Source: a virus. Taken from it: a DNA stretch of 25,792 nt. The DNA lies in IMG/VR virus record IMGVR_UViG_3300030430_000597, positions 1 through 25,792 of that record. The stretch is one strand, 5' to 3'. Position numbers and translations under genes: made by a program. Positions 8,451 through 18,900 of the stretch are shown here, piece by piece (positions within the stretch are counted from its first letter, which is position 1; each line of letters opens with the position of its first letter). The notes beneath the pieces were generated by a model, which was not told where the DNA came from, ran no database searches, and worked only from the letters and a program-made list of their open reading frames with translations.

Positions 8451-9350
8451 ATGGGATTATTAGGAACAACTAGTGAACAAACGTATTACGAAGGCGATAA
8501 TCTTGGTAACTACAGATATACTTCATTAACAAACATTGTTAACAACTTTATGATAGCTTATGTTGGTGATGGTAAATTAATAGATCATGTTGCTAAATCT
8601 GATGTATTATTTCATGCTAAACGTGGTTTACAAGAATTTAGCTATGATGTTTTAAGAACAGTAAAATCAATTGAAGTTGAGATGGGGCCTTCATTATCAT
8701 TAGCAATGCCACAAGATTATGTTAGTTACGTTAAACTTACATACATAGGTAGTGATGGTGTTAAAAGAATTATATATCCAACAACTTTAACTATAAATCC
8801 TGTACAAAATCCAGCTCAAGACGGAGATTTTGAGTATATATATGACGACGCTGGTGACGTAATTGAAGGTGATTCATATACTGAAGAAAAGTGGAAAAAT
8901 TTTGATACTGACAATATAACAGGTAATTTAGCGTCAGAGGATGATTATTATATTGGTACTGATGAATATTTAAGTTATATTGGTGGTAGAAGATATGGTT
9001 TAGAGCCTGAGCATCAACAAATAAACGGTTATTTTACTATAAACGAAAGAACTGGTAGTTTTAACTTTAGTAGTGATTTATCTGGTAAAATAATAGTATT
9101 AGAATATGTGTCTGATAGTTTAGGTACTGATGCCGAAATGAAAGTACATAAATTTGCAGAAGAAGCTTTATATAAGCATATTGCTTTAGGTGTATTATCT
9201 GCAAAAAGAAATATACCTGAATATATAGTAAATAGATATAAAAAAGAAAGAAGAGCATCATTGAGAAATGCTAAGTTAAGATTATCTAAACTTAATTTAG
9301 AACAAATGGCTCAAATAATGAGAGGACAAAGTAAACGTATAAAAAATTAA
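8451..9350 (+). CDS. Head-tail adaptor / tail tube-type protein
   Basis: A 299-residue protein with YRYTSLTNIVNNFMIAYVGD near the N-terminus, VLFHAKRGLQEFSYDVLRTV around residues 56-75 and LSLAMPQDYVSYVKLTYIG near 83-101. The C-terminus is basic and helical (RYKKERRASLRNAKLRLSKL…). The combination of an N-terminal helical hairpin and a beta sandwich with PQDYVSYVKLTY is one I recall from 'structural protein' entries of marine phages, and fits adaptor proteins of the P22 gp4/T7 gp11 kind that ring the portal base. Fold assignment is inference. It lies between the first ring protein and the nozzle genes, which supports a neck role. Confidence 0.7.
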   Translation: MGLLGTTSEQTYYEGDNLGNYRYTSLTNIVNNFMIAYVGDGKLIDHVAKSDVLFHAKRGLQEFSYDVLRTVKSIEVEMGPSLSLAMPQDYVSYVKLTYIGSDGVKRIIYPTTLTINPVQNPAQDGDFEYIYDDAGDVIEGDSYTEEKWKNFDTDNITGNLASEDDYYIGTDEYLSYIGGRRYGLEPEHQQINGYFTINERTGSFNFSSDLSGKIIVLEYVSDSLGTDAEMKVHKFAEEALYKHIALGVLSAKRNIPEYIVNRYKKERRASLRNAKLRLSKLNLEQMAQIMRGQSKRIKN

Positions 9351-9356
9351 TAAATT

Positions 9357-12317
9357 ATGCCTGAGATTAAAAATAATTTCATACAAGGTAAAATGAACAA
9401 AGATCTTGATGATCGACTTTTACCTAATGGACAATATAGAGACGCTCAGAACATAATAATAACAAAGTCTGATGATTCTGATGTAGGTGTTTTACAAAAT
9501 GTAAAAGGTAATTTATTACCATATGAAAACAGTGTAAATATTATTGCTAGTAATCCTAAAGCAGAAGTTATAGGTGTTTATGTAGATAATCAAAAAGATA
9601 GAGTTTTTTATTTTGTCACAGATAGAAGCACAGGGGTTTTATCTGATTTAGTTGGACCTCCAGGCAGCACTGGTAATCCACTAGCTGAAGCTTCGTCTTT
9701 TCATGCAATATATTATTGGAGTCAATCAGATGGCAATGTTACGCCTAAAATAATAGTTAAAGGTAGTTTTTTAAATTTTTCAAAAGATTATTTGATAACA
9801 GGTGTAAATATGGTAGATGATTTATTATTTTTTACAGATAATTTAAATCAACCTAGAAAAATAAACGTACAAAAAGCTATAGATAATCCAGCTTATTATA
9901 CTGATGAGCAAAAAATAAGTGTTGGTAAGTTTGCGCCTTTTTATCCTATAAGATTGTTAGATTCTACAAATAGCTCTACAATGTCTGAAGACTCTTCTAT
10001 TGAGTCAGACTTTTTAAAAAATCAATTTGTAAGATTTAGCTATAGATTTAAATATATTGATGGTGAATATTCAATTATAGCGCCTTTTACACAAGCTGTA
10101 TTTATACCAAAAATATATCAAAACAATGCAACTGGATTAACAAGAGATCAAATAACTAAAATATTTGACACTTCTGAAGTTGAAGAAATGGTTAATTTTA
10201 TTAATAAAGTTGTTTTTAAAATACAATTACCATCTACAGCTTCAACAGTTATAGAAGACAATGCTATTGAAAAAATACAAATACTTTCAAGAGTTGACGG
10301 TGATTTATCAGTTAGAGTTGTTGATGATATAGATGCTCAGTCTGCTTCAATATCTAATGGTATATTAAATTATACATATAAATCATTTGAGCCGTTTAAA
10401 ACGTTGCCAGAAGATCAAATAACAAGGGTTTTTGATAATGTACCTTTACGTGCTAAATCACAAGAAATAGTTGGTAATAGAGTTGTTTATGGTAATTATA
10501 CTGAAAACAGAAACTTAAACAACACTGTGTTAGATTTTGATGTAGATACTTCTTTAAAAAACGCTGTAACTAGTACTGAAGATGATTATTTATACAACGA
10601 ATATAAATATCACTCAGTAAAACAAAGAAGAAAATATCAAATAGGTGTTGTTTTATCTGATATATTCGGTAGACAAACACCTGTTTTATTACCACAAGCT
10701 ACTTCAACAAAAACTTCTACAGAAAGATCGTCTGTTTTTGTTCCAGCTAAAGATCCTTTAGTATTTAGTTCAAGAGTTTGGGATGATTATGCTAATAATT
10801 CTACAAACGAAACTAATTGGGGTGATGTTTTAAGAATAGTTTTTAATCAACCAATATCTAACGCTTATAGTTCTAGTAATCCATACGGCTGGTATTCATA
10901 CAGAATAGTTGTAAAACAACAAGAACAAGAGTATTATAATGTTTATACTACTGGTATGGCTAAACAAGCTACAAATATAGGTTTTATAAACTTAAATGGT
11001 GACAATGTTAATAAAATACCTAGAGATGTTACAGATGTAAGCAGAGAAACAGGTATTGCTGGTAGCGAAGCAAGAATATATGCAAAAGTTATAAACTATA
11101 ATACAGGTACAAATTTTGGTTCTTTAATGTCAAACAGCGATTTATTTGATGTATTAGAAATAGGTACTGGTACTGAATTTGGTTTTTCAACTAGCGAAGC
11201 AACTCTTGTAGATGAAGATAAAGGTTTGTTGTTAGCTAAATTACCTGCTGATCAAACTAATTTTCCAGAAGTTGGATCTAAGCAAGGTCAAATAGCTATT
11301 TTTGAAACAGAACCTTTTAATTCAAAGCTAGATATATTTTACGAAACATCTAGTGCTGGTTTAGTTTCAGATTTAAATACAGCTATAACAGCTTCTTTAA
11401 CTGGTATAACTAGTATAACAGCTACACTGTTATTAAATTCAGGTGGAACTGGCTTAACAGAAGCAACTACAGCTGGTAGTTTAATAGCTGAAGTATTTGC
11501 AAGTAATGATTCAGGTATACAAAACGCAACTATAAGTTTAGTTTCTGTATTAGATTCTCAAGGTAACAACGTTACTAGTAGTTTTTCGTTTAACGATGGT
11601 GTTGATGATAATAAAATTAAAACAGTTGATGAGTTTTATTATGGTTTAAACGGTGAAGTTTATTCGTTTAAATTTACAACTAATTTTGCGAGTGAAGACT
11701 TTACAGAAGTAATAGATATATCATTGCAAAATGTTATACCAAGCATTACTTTAACTAATAATCCAATATTTATAGAAAATATAGATATACCTGTTGGAAC
11801 ATTTATAGCTTTAATAAAAGGTTCTAATGGCAGTGTTAAAGAAGGTTTCCAGTTTTCAGGATTAGAGTTTCAATTAGCTAATCAAACTAATAACGGTGGT
11901 AAATACGCTATATCTGCATCTGGTAATTTAACTAATATAACCGCGCTTACAGGTGGTCAATCAGACACAATAACTATAAAATTGATAGATTCAGACGGCA
12001 TTACAGAACAAACTGCTACTTTAACAATAAATACAGGTAGTAATCAATATAGTCAATTTTATACATCTTCTGTAGGTTATAATAGCACTTCTGCAGCTGA
12101 AAATCAAGCAACAACTGAATTAAAATATCATACAGGTGTTGGTAATACACCTATAGTTAATGATTTTGTATATAAATACTTTGTAAATCAAAATTTATAT
12201 CAACCTTTTGATACGCAGGGTCAATTTTACACTATGAGTGAAAACCCTAGTAGTTCTGCGGTACCATCTTTTAAAACAGATTCAACAGGTAAAGTTACTG
12301 AAATTAGCACGCAGTAA
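9357..12317 (+). CDS. Tail nozzle / stabilization-type protein, N-terminal portion
   Basis: A 986-residue protein beginning MPEIKNNFIQGKMNKDLDDR, then NGQYRDAQNIIITKSDDSDV. This start is the hallmark, as I recall, of the phage stabilization protein (nozzle or 'muzzle') of marine and crAss-like podoviruses, distantly like P22 gp10. Residues to about 660 are beta-rich and propeller-like (VRFSYRFKYIDGEYS; VLSDIFGRQTPVLLP). After SKLDIFYETSSAG (about 655) come two or three Ig/cadherin-like beta repeats rich in Ser, Thr, Asn and Gly. A final small domain of about 80 residues (VNDFVYKYFV…) resembles short repeats found at the ends of Bacteroidota and phage surface proteins. The rest of the usual nozzle protein appears in the next gene, so the nozzle is encoded in two pieces here. 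Many aromatic and acidic residues suggest surface exposure. Confidence 0.78.
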   Translation: MPEIKNNFIQGKMNKDLDDRLLPNGQYRDAQNIIITKSDDSDVGVLQNVKGNLLPYENSVNIIASNPKAEVIGVYVDNQKDRVFYFVTDRSTGVLSDLVGPPGSTGNPLAEASSFHAIYYWSQSDGNVTPKIIVKGSFLNFSKDYLITGVNMVDDLLFFTDNLNQPRKINVQKAIDNPAYYTDEQKISVGKFAPFYPIRLLDSTNSSTMSEDSSIESDFLKNQFVRFSYRFKYIDGEYSIIAPFTQAVFIPKIYQNNATGLTRDQITKIFDTSEVEEMVNFINKVVFKIQLPSTASTVIEDNAIEKIQILSRVDGDLSVRVVDDIDAQSASISNGILNYTYKSFEPFKTLPEDQITRVFDNVPLRAKSQEIVGNRVVYGNYTENRNLNNTVLDFDVDTSLKNAVTSTEDDYLYNEYKYHSVKQRRKYQIGVVLSDIFGRQTPVLLPQATSTKTSTERSSVFVPAKDPLVFSSRVWDDYANNSTNETNWGDVLRIVFNQPISNAYSSSNPYGWYSYRIVVKQQEQEYYNVYTTGMAKQATNIGFINLNGDNVNKIPRDVTDVSRETGIAGSEARIYAKVINYNTGTNFGSLMSNSDLFDVLEIGTGTEFGFSTSEATLVDEDKGLLLAKLPADQTNFPEVGSKQGQIAIFETEPFNSKLDIFYETSSAGLVSDLNTAITASLTGITSITATLLLNSGGTGLTEATTAGSLIAEVFASNDSGIQNATISLVSVLDSQGNNVTSSFSFNDGVDDNKIKTVDEFYYGLNGEVYSFKFTTNFASEDFTEVIDISLQNVIPSITLTNNPIFIENIDIPVGTFIALIKGSNGSVKEGFQFSGLEFQLANQTNNGGKYAISASGNLTNITALTGGQSDTITIKLIDSDGITEQTATLTINTGSNQYSQFYTSSVGYNSTSAAENQATTELKYHTGVGNTPIVNDFVYKYFVNQNLYQPFDTQGQFYTMSENPSSSAVPSFKTDSTGKVTEISTQ

Positions 12318-12347
12318 ACAAAGCGTTAAACATGTAATATAAAATAA

Positions 12348-13634
12348 ATGGCTTATACACTAGAAATATCTTATTTTAACTCGGTTATTTTAAAACCAGA
12401 AGCTGGCGTAGCCCAAGCACCTAACTTAACAACTGGTCAGCCTATTACATTAGATGGTAATAATTCAGGTGACTGGCACGTTGAAGAGTCAAGAATAAAA
12501 GGCGCTTTTAATGAAGACTCAATGGGTTTTGGTGTAAAAGCATTTATAACAGATGAAAATTATAAATTAAACCACAGGTTTAATGCTATGATTTATTCTG
12601 GTATATTTAACACTAAAACAAACGTTAATCAAACGAATGAATTTAGCACAGCTGAAGCTATAACAAGAGCTGTTGACGCGGCTGATGGTAGTATACAAAA
12701 GTTATATGCAGAAGATACTAATTTATTAATATTTCAAGAAGATAAAGTTAGTAGAGCATTAATAGACAAAGACGCTATATTTACAGCTGAAGGGCAAAGC
12801 TTAACAGTATCAGGCGCTAAGGTTATAGGTCAAATAGTACCATATTCAGGTAGATTTGGTATAAGTAAAAATCCTGAAAGCTTCGCAGTATATGGTAATA
12901 GAAAATATTTTTCTGATAAAAACAGACGTAGTATAATAAGATTATCGCAAGATGGTATAACCCCTATATCTATGTATGGTATGTCAGATTATTTTAAAGA
13001 TAAATTAAGTATTGTTGATAATGTTTTTGGCGTGTTTGATGAACATCATAAAAAATACGTTATATGTTTAAAAGATTACAGCAATACTGAAAACAACGCT
13101 ACAGTAAGTTTTGACGACAGTAATAATGGTTGGATAAGTTTTTATACTTATACACCTAATTTTGCTTTTAGTTTAAACTCTAAATATTATACATTTAATA
13201 ATATTGATTTATACGAGCATTATGCAAACGAGGTAAGAAATACTTTTTATGATCAAGCATATGTAAGCACTGTTGATTTAATAGCTAATCAAACACCTTC
13301 TATTGTTAAAAACTTTCATACAATAAATTATGAAGGTAGTTCTGGTTGGAAAATGAACTCATCTATAACTGATTCATCAGACTCTGCTTTTACTGTTTTG
13401 TCAGATGATACTGCAACTGTAGCTTCAACTATACCTGTAAACTTTGTTAGAAAAGAAGATAAATATTACGGGCATTTAAGAAATAATACTAGTACAAATA
13501 TGACTGGACAAGTTGTAGGTATAGATGTATCTGGTATAAAAGGATTTTTTACAAAAGTACAATTAGAAAACAATAAAACAACTGCTGTTGAACTATTTTC
13601 AGTTTCACATGAAGCAGTATTTTCATCAAATTAA
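12348..13634 (+). CDS. Tail nozzle / stabilization-type protein, C-terminal portion
   Basis: A 428-residue beta-rich protein. YAEDTNLLIFQEDKVSRALI, GRFGISKNPESFAVYGNRKY and RLSQDGITPISMYGMSDYF are the propeller-type stretches that, as I recall, form the C-terminal part of stabilization/muzzle proteins in related phages, where one long gene carries both parts. Here it has its own ATG. It is in the same reading frame as the preceding gene, but three in-frame stop codons (12315, 12327 and 12345) separate them, so simple readthrough is unlikely. Leader: aatataaaataaATG. It probably assembles with the 986-residue protein at the distal end of the short tail. A sequencing error is not needed to explain the split. 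Confidence 0.75.
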   Translation: MAYTLEISYFNSVILKPEAGVAQAPNLTTGQPITLDGNNSGDWHVEESRIKGAFNEDSMGFGVKAFITDENYKLNHRFNAMIYSGIFNTKTNVNQTNEFSTAEAITRAVDAADGSIQKLYAEDTNLLIFQEDKVSRALIDKDAIFTAEGQSLTVSGAKVIGQIVPYSGRFGISKNPESFAVYGNRKYFSDKNRRSIIRLSQDGITPISMYGMSDYFKDKLSIVDNVFGVFDEHHKKYVICLKDYSNTENNATVSFDDSNNGWISFYTYTPNFAFSLNSKYYTFNNIDLYEHYANEVRNTFYDQAYVSTVDLIANQTPSIVKNFHTINYEGSSGWKMNSSITDSSDSAFTVLSDDTATVASTIPVNFVRKEDKYYGHLRNNTSTNMTGQVVGIDVSGIKGFFTKVQLENNKTTAVELFSVSHEAVFSSN

Positions 13635-13647
13635 TAAATTATAAATT

Positions 13648-14352
13648 ATGGCAGCATTATCAACGGCAGCAGTTGCTGGTATTTCAGCAGGAGTTCAACT
13701 TATAGGTGGGCTAATAGGTGGTGGCAGCGCGCGTAGAGCTAGAAAGCGTGCAGAAAGAAGAATGCGTGAGCAACAAAGAAGACTAGATCAAGCGTTAGCT
13801 AATAGACAAGCTATTATAAATCCTTACGCTGGTATATCTGATTTAAGCGGTTTAATTAGTAATCCATTTGCTAATTTACAAGTTGCTACAGAAGCAGCTG
13901 AGTTTCAAGCAGAAGAAGCAGATTTATCATTAGCTAGCACATTAGATACATTAAGAGCTACTGGCGCAGGCGCTGGTGGTGCTACTGCTTTAGCGCAAGA
14001 AGCTGCAAGATCAAAAAGAGGTGTTGCTGCTAGTATTGCGCAACAAGAAGCTGCAAACGAAAGAGCAAGAGCTCAAGGTGAAGCGCAAGCTCAACAAAGA
14101 AGATTAGCAGAACAACAAAGATTACAGTCTGCTGAAGCTTTAGGTGCTGCTTATCAATTTGAAGCACAAGAAGCAAGATCTGTTGCAGATATATCAAGAT
14201 TATCTGGCATGATGCAACAATATGGTCAACAAGCAATGGATGCTTCAGCTGCACAAGGAAATATATTTGGAAGCGCTTTAGGTAGTATTGGAAACATAGC
14301 AGCAGCTGGAATAACAGGGCAGGCTAGCATAGAAGCTGCAAGACCAGTTTAA
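13648..14352 (+). CDS. Putative small internal virion (ejection) protein, T7 gp14-like
   Basis: A 234-residue, Ala/Gln/Arg-rich, almost wholly helical protein. The N-terminus is a hydrophobic Gly-rich segment (VAGISAGVQLIGGLIGGG, about residues 9-26), followed by an Arg-rich coil, a long Ala/Gln/Glu coiled coil, and a second hydrophobic Gly/Ala segment near the end (about residues 203-223). Hydrophobic-coil-hydrophobic layout and small size fit T7 gp14, the ejected protein that enters the outer membrane. It is the first of three consecutive genes of increasing size that parallel T7 genes 14-15-16. Sequence identity to gp14 is not claimed; the argument is architecture and position. A tail-tip or assembly helper is an alternative. 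Confidence 0.65.
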   Translation: MAALSTAAVAGISAGVQLIGGLIGGGSARRARKRAERRMREQQRRLDQALANRQAIINPYAGISDLSGLISNPFANLQVATEAAEFQAEEADLSLASTLDTLRATGAGAGGATALAQEAARSKRGVAASIAQQEAANERARAQGEAQAQQRRLAEQQRLQSAEALGAAYQFEAQEARSVADISRLSGMMQQYGQQAMDASAAQGNIFGSALGSIGNIAAAGITGQASIEAARPV

Positions 14353-14374
14353 TAATAAATAAAATTAATATAAT

Positions 14375-15976
14375 ATGTCATTACCAGTTATAAAAGCAAA
14401 AACATTTGATTACGGCAATTATGCTAGACCACAGCAAATTAGATACAGAAGTTCTGCTGAAGGTATAGCTAGAGGCATGCAGCAAGCTGGTCAAGCTATA
14501 TCGTCTGCTATTTTAACATCTGCTTCTATAAAAGCTGATGCTATAAAAGCTAAGAAAAAATTAGATGATGAGCTAACGATAAACCAAGATAGACTTTTAA
14601 GCCAAGTAGCTTCTCAATTAGGTGCTGATTTTGCTAAAAAAAATGAAGAAATAATAGCAAAAATGGTTGACGATTATGTTGTTATGCCTAATGATAGTAG
14701 AGAGGTTAGAAATCAAAAAATATTAGGTTTTCAAAATGAGTTTGAAAAATTAAAATCAATAGCTGATTATCAAAATAGTGATAATCCGCTGCAAAACGAT
14801 GCTGATTTAGTTGCTGGTAACTCTTCATCAGATTATTTTGCTCAAGGAGCTATTAGAAATGGTTATGTAGAGCTTGATTATGATGAAGAAAGTAAAACAA
14901 TAAAAACTTTTATACCTAGAGTTAATTTTGACGGTAGTAAAGCATTAAGAGGTATTGGTGCGGCTGCTGGTATAAGTTTTGATAAAGAAGAAGTTGATGT
15001 TTCAGATATAATATCAAGAAAAATAAATCTTAAATATGATTCAGTAAATGATATTAGAGAAGCTGGTTTAGAATTAACTCCAAAACAATTACAATCATTA
15101 AGACTTACTGATACTAGATTTAATAACGCTATAACAACATCTGTAGCTGATAATGGTCAGATAATTACAAGTTATGATCCAGTTAAGTTAAAAACACTTT
15201 TATTAAATGATGAAAATCCAACAGGTTTAAATAGAAGAGTTGATAAACTTGTAAAAGATAAAGCTGAAACTATATGGGAAGAAAAAATTAGATTTGCTGG
15301 TGATAAATCTTTAGGTGATTTTGACGGATCTGACGAACAAGTTGACATGGTAAAAGAGTTTGTAGTAGATGATTTAGTTAATTATTATTCAAGATCTGCA
15401 TTGTCAATAGAAACACCTAAAGCTCAAAGCAGCACATCAACAGGTGGCGGTGGTGATAGCTCACTAATAGCTCAAAACTTTTTTAATGAATATTTAAAAG
15501 GCATTAAGCTTTATAATGATAGTATAAAAGCTAATGATGATGAAATAGATATATTGCCTTTAAGAGGAGTTTTTAGATTAAAAAATCATAATAGATTAGG
15601 TTTAATTGTAGATGTTGAAAGTCCTAGAGAAAGAGAAGGCTCAAGTGATAATGATAATGTACTTATATTTAAGTTTAGAAAAGGAGATAAAACTTTTGAA
15701 GAAAAAGTAGACTTAACAGATAAAAATGAGTTTGATAACTTTATTAGTGAAATAGGATTTGTTGATAGCGCTACTGCTAATCAAAAAGTTATAGAAGCTA
15801 TTAAATTACAACCTAATATTTTTGGTTTAAGCGAGCAAGAGCAAGCTATAAAAACTATACAAGATGCTGAAGATGAAATAACTCCAGAAACACTTGATTT
15901 AAAACAAAATTTAGTTGAAGATAGACTGTTAGAAACAAATAGAGAGTTTAGACAGAGACAACTTAGAGATCGATAA
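14375..15976 (+). CDS. Putative internal virion protein, T7 gp15-like position
   Basis: A 533-residue soluble protein with no membrane helix. It starts MSLPVIKAKTFDYGNYARP, has an Ala/Ile-rich helical region at about 28-75, then an acidic mixed region. A Ser/Thr/Gly linker (SSTSTGGGGDSS) near residue 350-360 divides it from a C-terminal domain with RLGLIVDVESPREREG and FKFRKGDKTFEEKV. The last 70 residues are highly charged and helical. Its place between a small membrane-type and a giant protein suggests it is the middle subunit of the DNA-ejection channel. I recognise no specific family. The next gene starts one base after its stop (TAA t ATG), indicating tight translational coupling. Confidence 0.62.
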   Translation: MSLPVIKAKTFDYGNYARPQQIRYRSSAEGIARGMQQAGQAISSAILTSASIKADAIKAKKKLDDELTINQDRLLSQVASQLGADFAKKNEEIIAKMVDDYVVMPNDSREVRNQKILGFQNEFEKLKSIADYQNSDNPLQNDADLVAGNSSSDYFAQGAIRNGYVELDYDEESKTIKTFIPRVNFDGSKALRGIGAAAGISFDKEEVDVSDIISRKINLKYDSVNDIREAGLELTPKQLQSLRLTDTRFNNAITTSVADNGQIITSYDPVKLKTLLLNDENPTGLNRRVDKLVKDKAETIWEEKIRFAGDKSLGDFDGSDEQVDMVKEFVVDDLVNYYSRSALSIETPKAQSSTSTGGGGDSSLIAQNFFNEYLKGIKLYNDSIKANDDEIDILPLRGVFRLKNHNRLGLIVDVESPREREGSSDNDNVLIFKFRKGDKTFEEKVDLTDKNEFDNFISEIGFVDSATANQKVIEAIKLQPNIFGLSEQEQAIKTIQDAEDEITPETLDLKQNLVEDRLLETNREFRQRQLRDR

Positions 15977-15977
15977 T

Positions 15978-18900
15978 ATGCCAATAGAATTAAACGTTTT
16001 AACTGAAAAACTCCGTGAACAAGGCAAAACAAAAGATGAAATAAAAAGTATTGTAAAATACTATGATGATTATGTTGAGCGAGATGATTTACTTAAAAAA
16101 CAACAACAACAAGAATTAGCTGATGAAGAAGCTGCTGATAGATCTGTTGTTGGTTCTATATTAGCTAGAACTGCTAGAGGTTATATTGATATAGCTAAGG
16201 GTGCTGCAGCTGTTCAAAATAATATTATTTTTGCAGCTACTAATGCGTTTAATCCTGATTTAACAACTGAAGAAAAACAGATTTTAAAACTAAAGTTAGA
16301 TGCTAGAGGTTTAGGTCTTCCTGGTGGAATAAGCGTTTTAGCTTATGATAAAATAAGAGAAGATTTAAATAACCGCATAAGATTAACAGAATCATCTACT
16401 ATTTCAGAGTCTATTGAAAAAGGTAACTGGGCAGAAACCGCTGAGCTAGCATTAGGTGGTTTTCTTGAAACAACTCCTTCATTATTAGCTGCTGCAAGTG
16501 GTTATGGTGGTATTGCTTTATTTGGCGCTAGCGTTGCTGGTAATAAATTTGATGAAGAGTTTAAAGCTAATCCTGAGCAAAGTATACAAAATCTTACACT
16601 TAACGCTCTTGGTACTGGTGCTTTAGAAAGCACGTTTGAACTAGGCACAAGACGTTTGTTAAAATACACTGGTTTAATAGCTAATAAATCAGGTCCTGAA
16701 GCTGCTAAAGAATTTTTAAAAACAGGTTTTATAAACGTTGCTAAGAAAATGGGTGTAGCTGGTATCGGTGAAGGTATTGGTGAAACAGCTACAGAGCTAT
16801 CTGTAATGGGATTAGATGCTGTTACGCTGGGAAAAGATATAGATTTATTTGCAAAAGAAACTTTATATAGACTAGGTGATTCTTTTATATTAGGTAATAT
16901 AGTAGGTAATACTATAGGTGCTGTTGGTGGTATTAATTCTGCTGCTAGAAATAGAGCTGAATTTTTATTAACACCTATTGATGTTAAACAAAAAATGCTA
17001 AACGTTGCTGATGAAATATCTAAGTTAACTAAAGATTTAGCTAATACGCAAACAGAAGAAGGTAAAAAAATAATATCAGATAAAATAAATAAATTAGAAA
17101 ATAATTTAGTTAGAGCTAGATCAGAAGTTTCAAAAGGCTTAAATTCTTTAAATCAAGAAGAATTAAATACATATGCTAAAAATCAAGACGAAATAATAAA
17201 GCTGCAACAAATATTGTCTAGTAATGATCCTGATTTAACAAAACAAACTGCTGAAGAAAAAATAAAAGAATTACAAGATCAAAACTATAATTTATTTGTA
17301 AGCGGCGCTAAAAGACATTTAGCAAAAAATATTGAAACAATAAAACCTGCTGCTCAAAAATTAGGTGTTGAAATACAAGAATTTAACACTGCGGAAGACT
17401 TTGCAAAAGCTACTGGTCAAAGCGCTGATATTGATGGCTTTATACAAGGTAATAATATTTTTATAAACAACCAAGTTGCTTCGCAAAAAGACGCTATATC
17501 TGTAGGTTCTCATGAATTATTACACAGAATTATAGGTGATAAGTTAACTGATAGAGATACTAGACTAGAACTAGCCAATGGTTTAATAGAAATATTAAGA
17601 GAAGAAGGTAATTTAGATGTAGTTCAAAAACGTATAGATGATAGCTATAAATTAGATGAAGATGGTAATGAAAAAGCTTTTGAAGATTACGCTGAAGAGT
17701 ATTTTACTGTTTTTTCTGATGCTATAGTTAAAGGCGATATACAGTATAAAGAAACTGTTTTTCAAAAAATATTAAACTTTTTTAATTCTTTTGTAAATAA
17801 ATTCACCCCATTTAAACAAGCTAAATTTAACACAGCTCAACAAGCTTATGATTTTGTAAAAGATTATTCTAAAAATATACAAAAAGGTGTAGTAACAGAG
17901 CAAGCTATAGATCTAGCTGGGCAAGCAACAACAGAAGTTAAAGGATCTGTAACTCAAGCTGATAGAAAAGCTTTAGGTAATCAAATAAAAGCTTTAGTGC
18001 CAGAAGGTACTACTAAACAACAATATGATAGTCAAGTTATTGGCGATGTGTATAATGACTTAGTAATTGGTGATAGATTAAATGGTGTAATTAGAGGTCA
18101 ATTAAATAGATTTGGTGTTACCGGTGATAATGTATTTGGTAAACCTATAAATAATTTTGTAGAAGATGTTAAACAACAATTGTTTGAAAGAAGTTTAACT
18201 AGGTTTAATCCTGAAACAAACAATGATTTAGGTGGTTTTGTTGTTAGTGAATTACAACAGTTTAGAATAGGTGATGTAGTTAATAGATATAGAAGAGAAC
18301 AAGCTGGTAGTTTAGATATACAGGCTGGTGAAACTGGCTCTATAAGAACACCTGTAGCTGATGAAGTTGTAGATGTAGATACTGCAGAAGCTCCAAGATC
18401 AGAGTTAAAGCAAGGTTTAAGAGTTGATGGTGAGCAATTTGTTGATCAAAAACTGGAAGATGAAATAGAAGCTAATACTATTGAAATAGTAGAAGGTGTT
18501 ACACCTGAAACTAATGATAAAGATTTTAAAACATTTGTAAAAGACGCTGCGCAACAAAAATCGTTTAAATCTGTTAAAAATAAGTTAAAGAACTTTGAAA
18601 AGTTTTTAGAAGATAATATAGATGTTTTATTTAGTAGTAATAATCTACCTATTGCTACATTAGTGGCTATGGAGCGTAGAACACCTGCAGCTAATAGAAT
18701 ATTTACAGGTGAACCTACTAGATTAACTACACAAGCGCAAATAGATAAAGCTATTGATGAAGGCGATTTTTATGTTGAAAATGAAAGACAAGGGCCGTCA
18801 AAATATCCAAGAAAAAAACCTACCATAGAAGAAGTTAAAAAGTTTTTCTTTGATGTAGGCGCTAGTACTAAAGGAACTAGAAAAGATGGTTTAGTAAACG

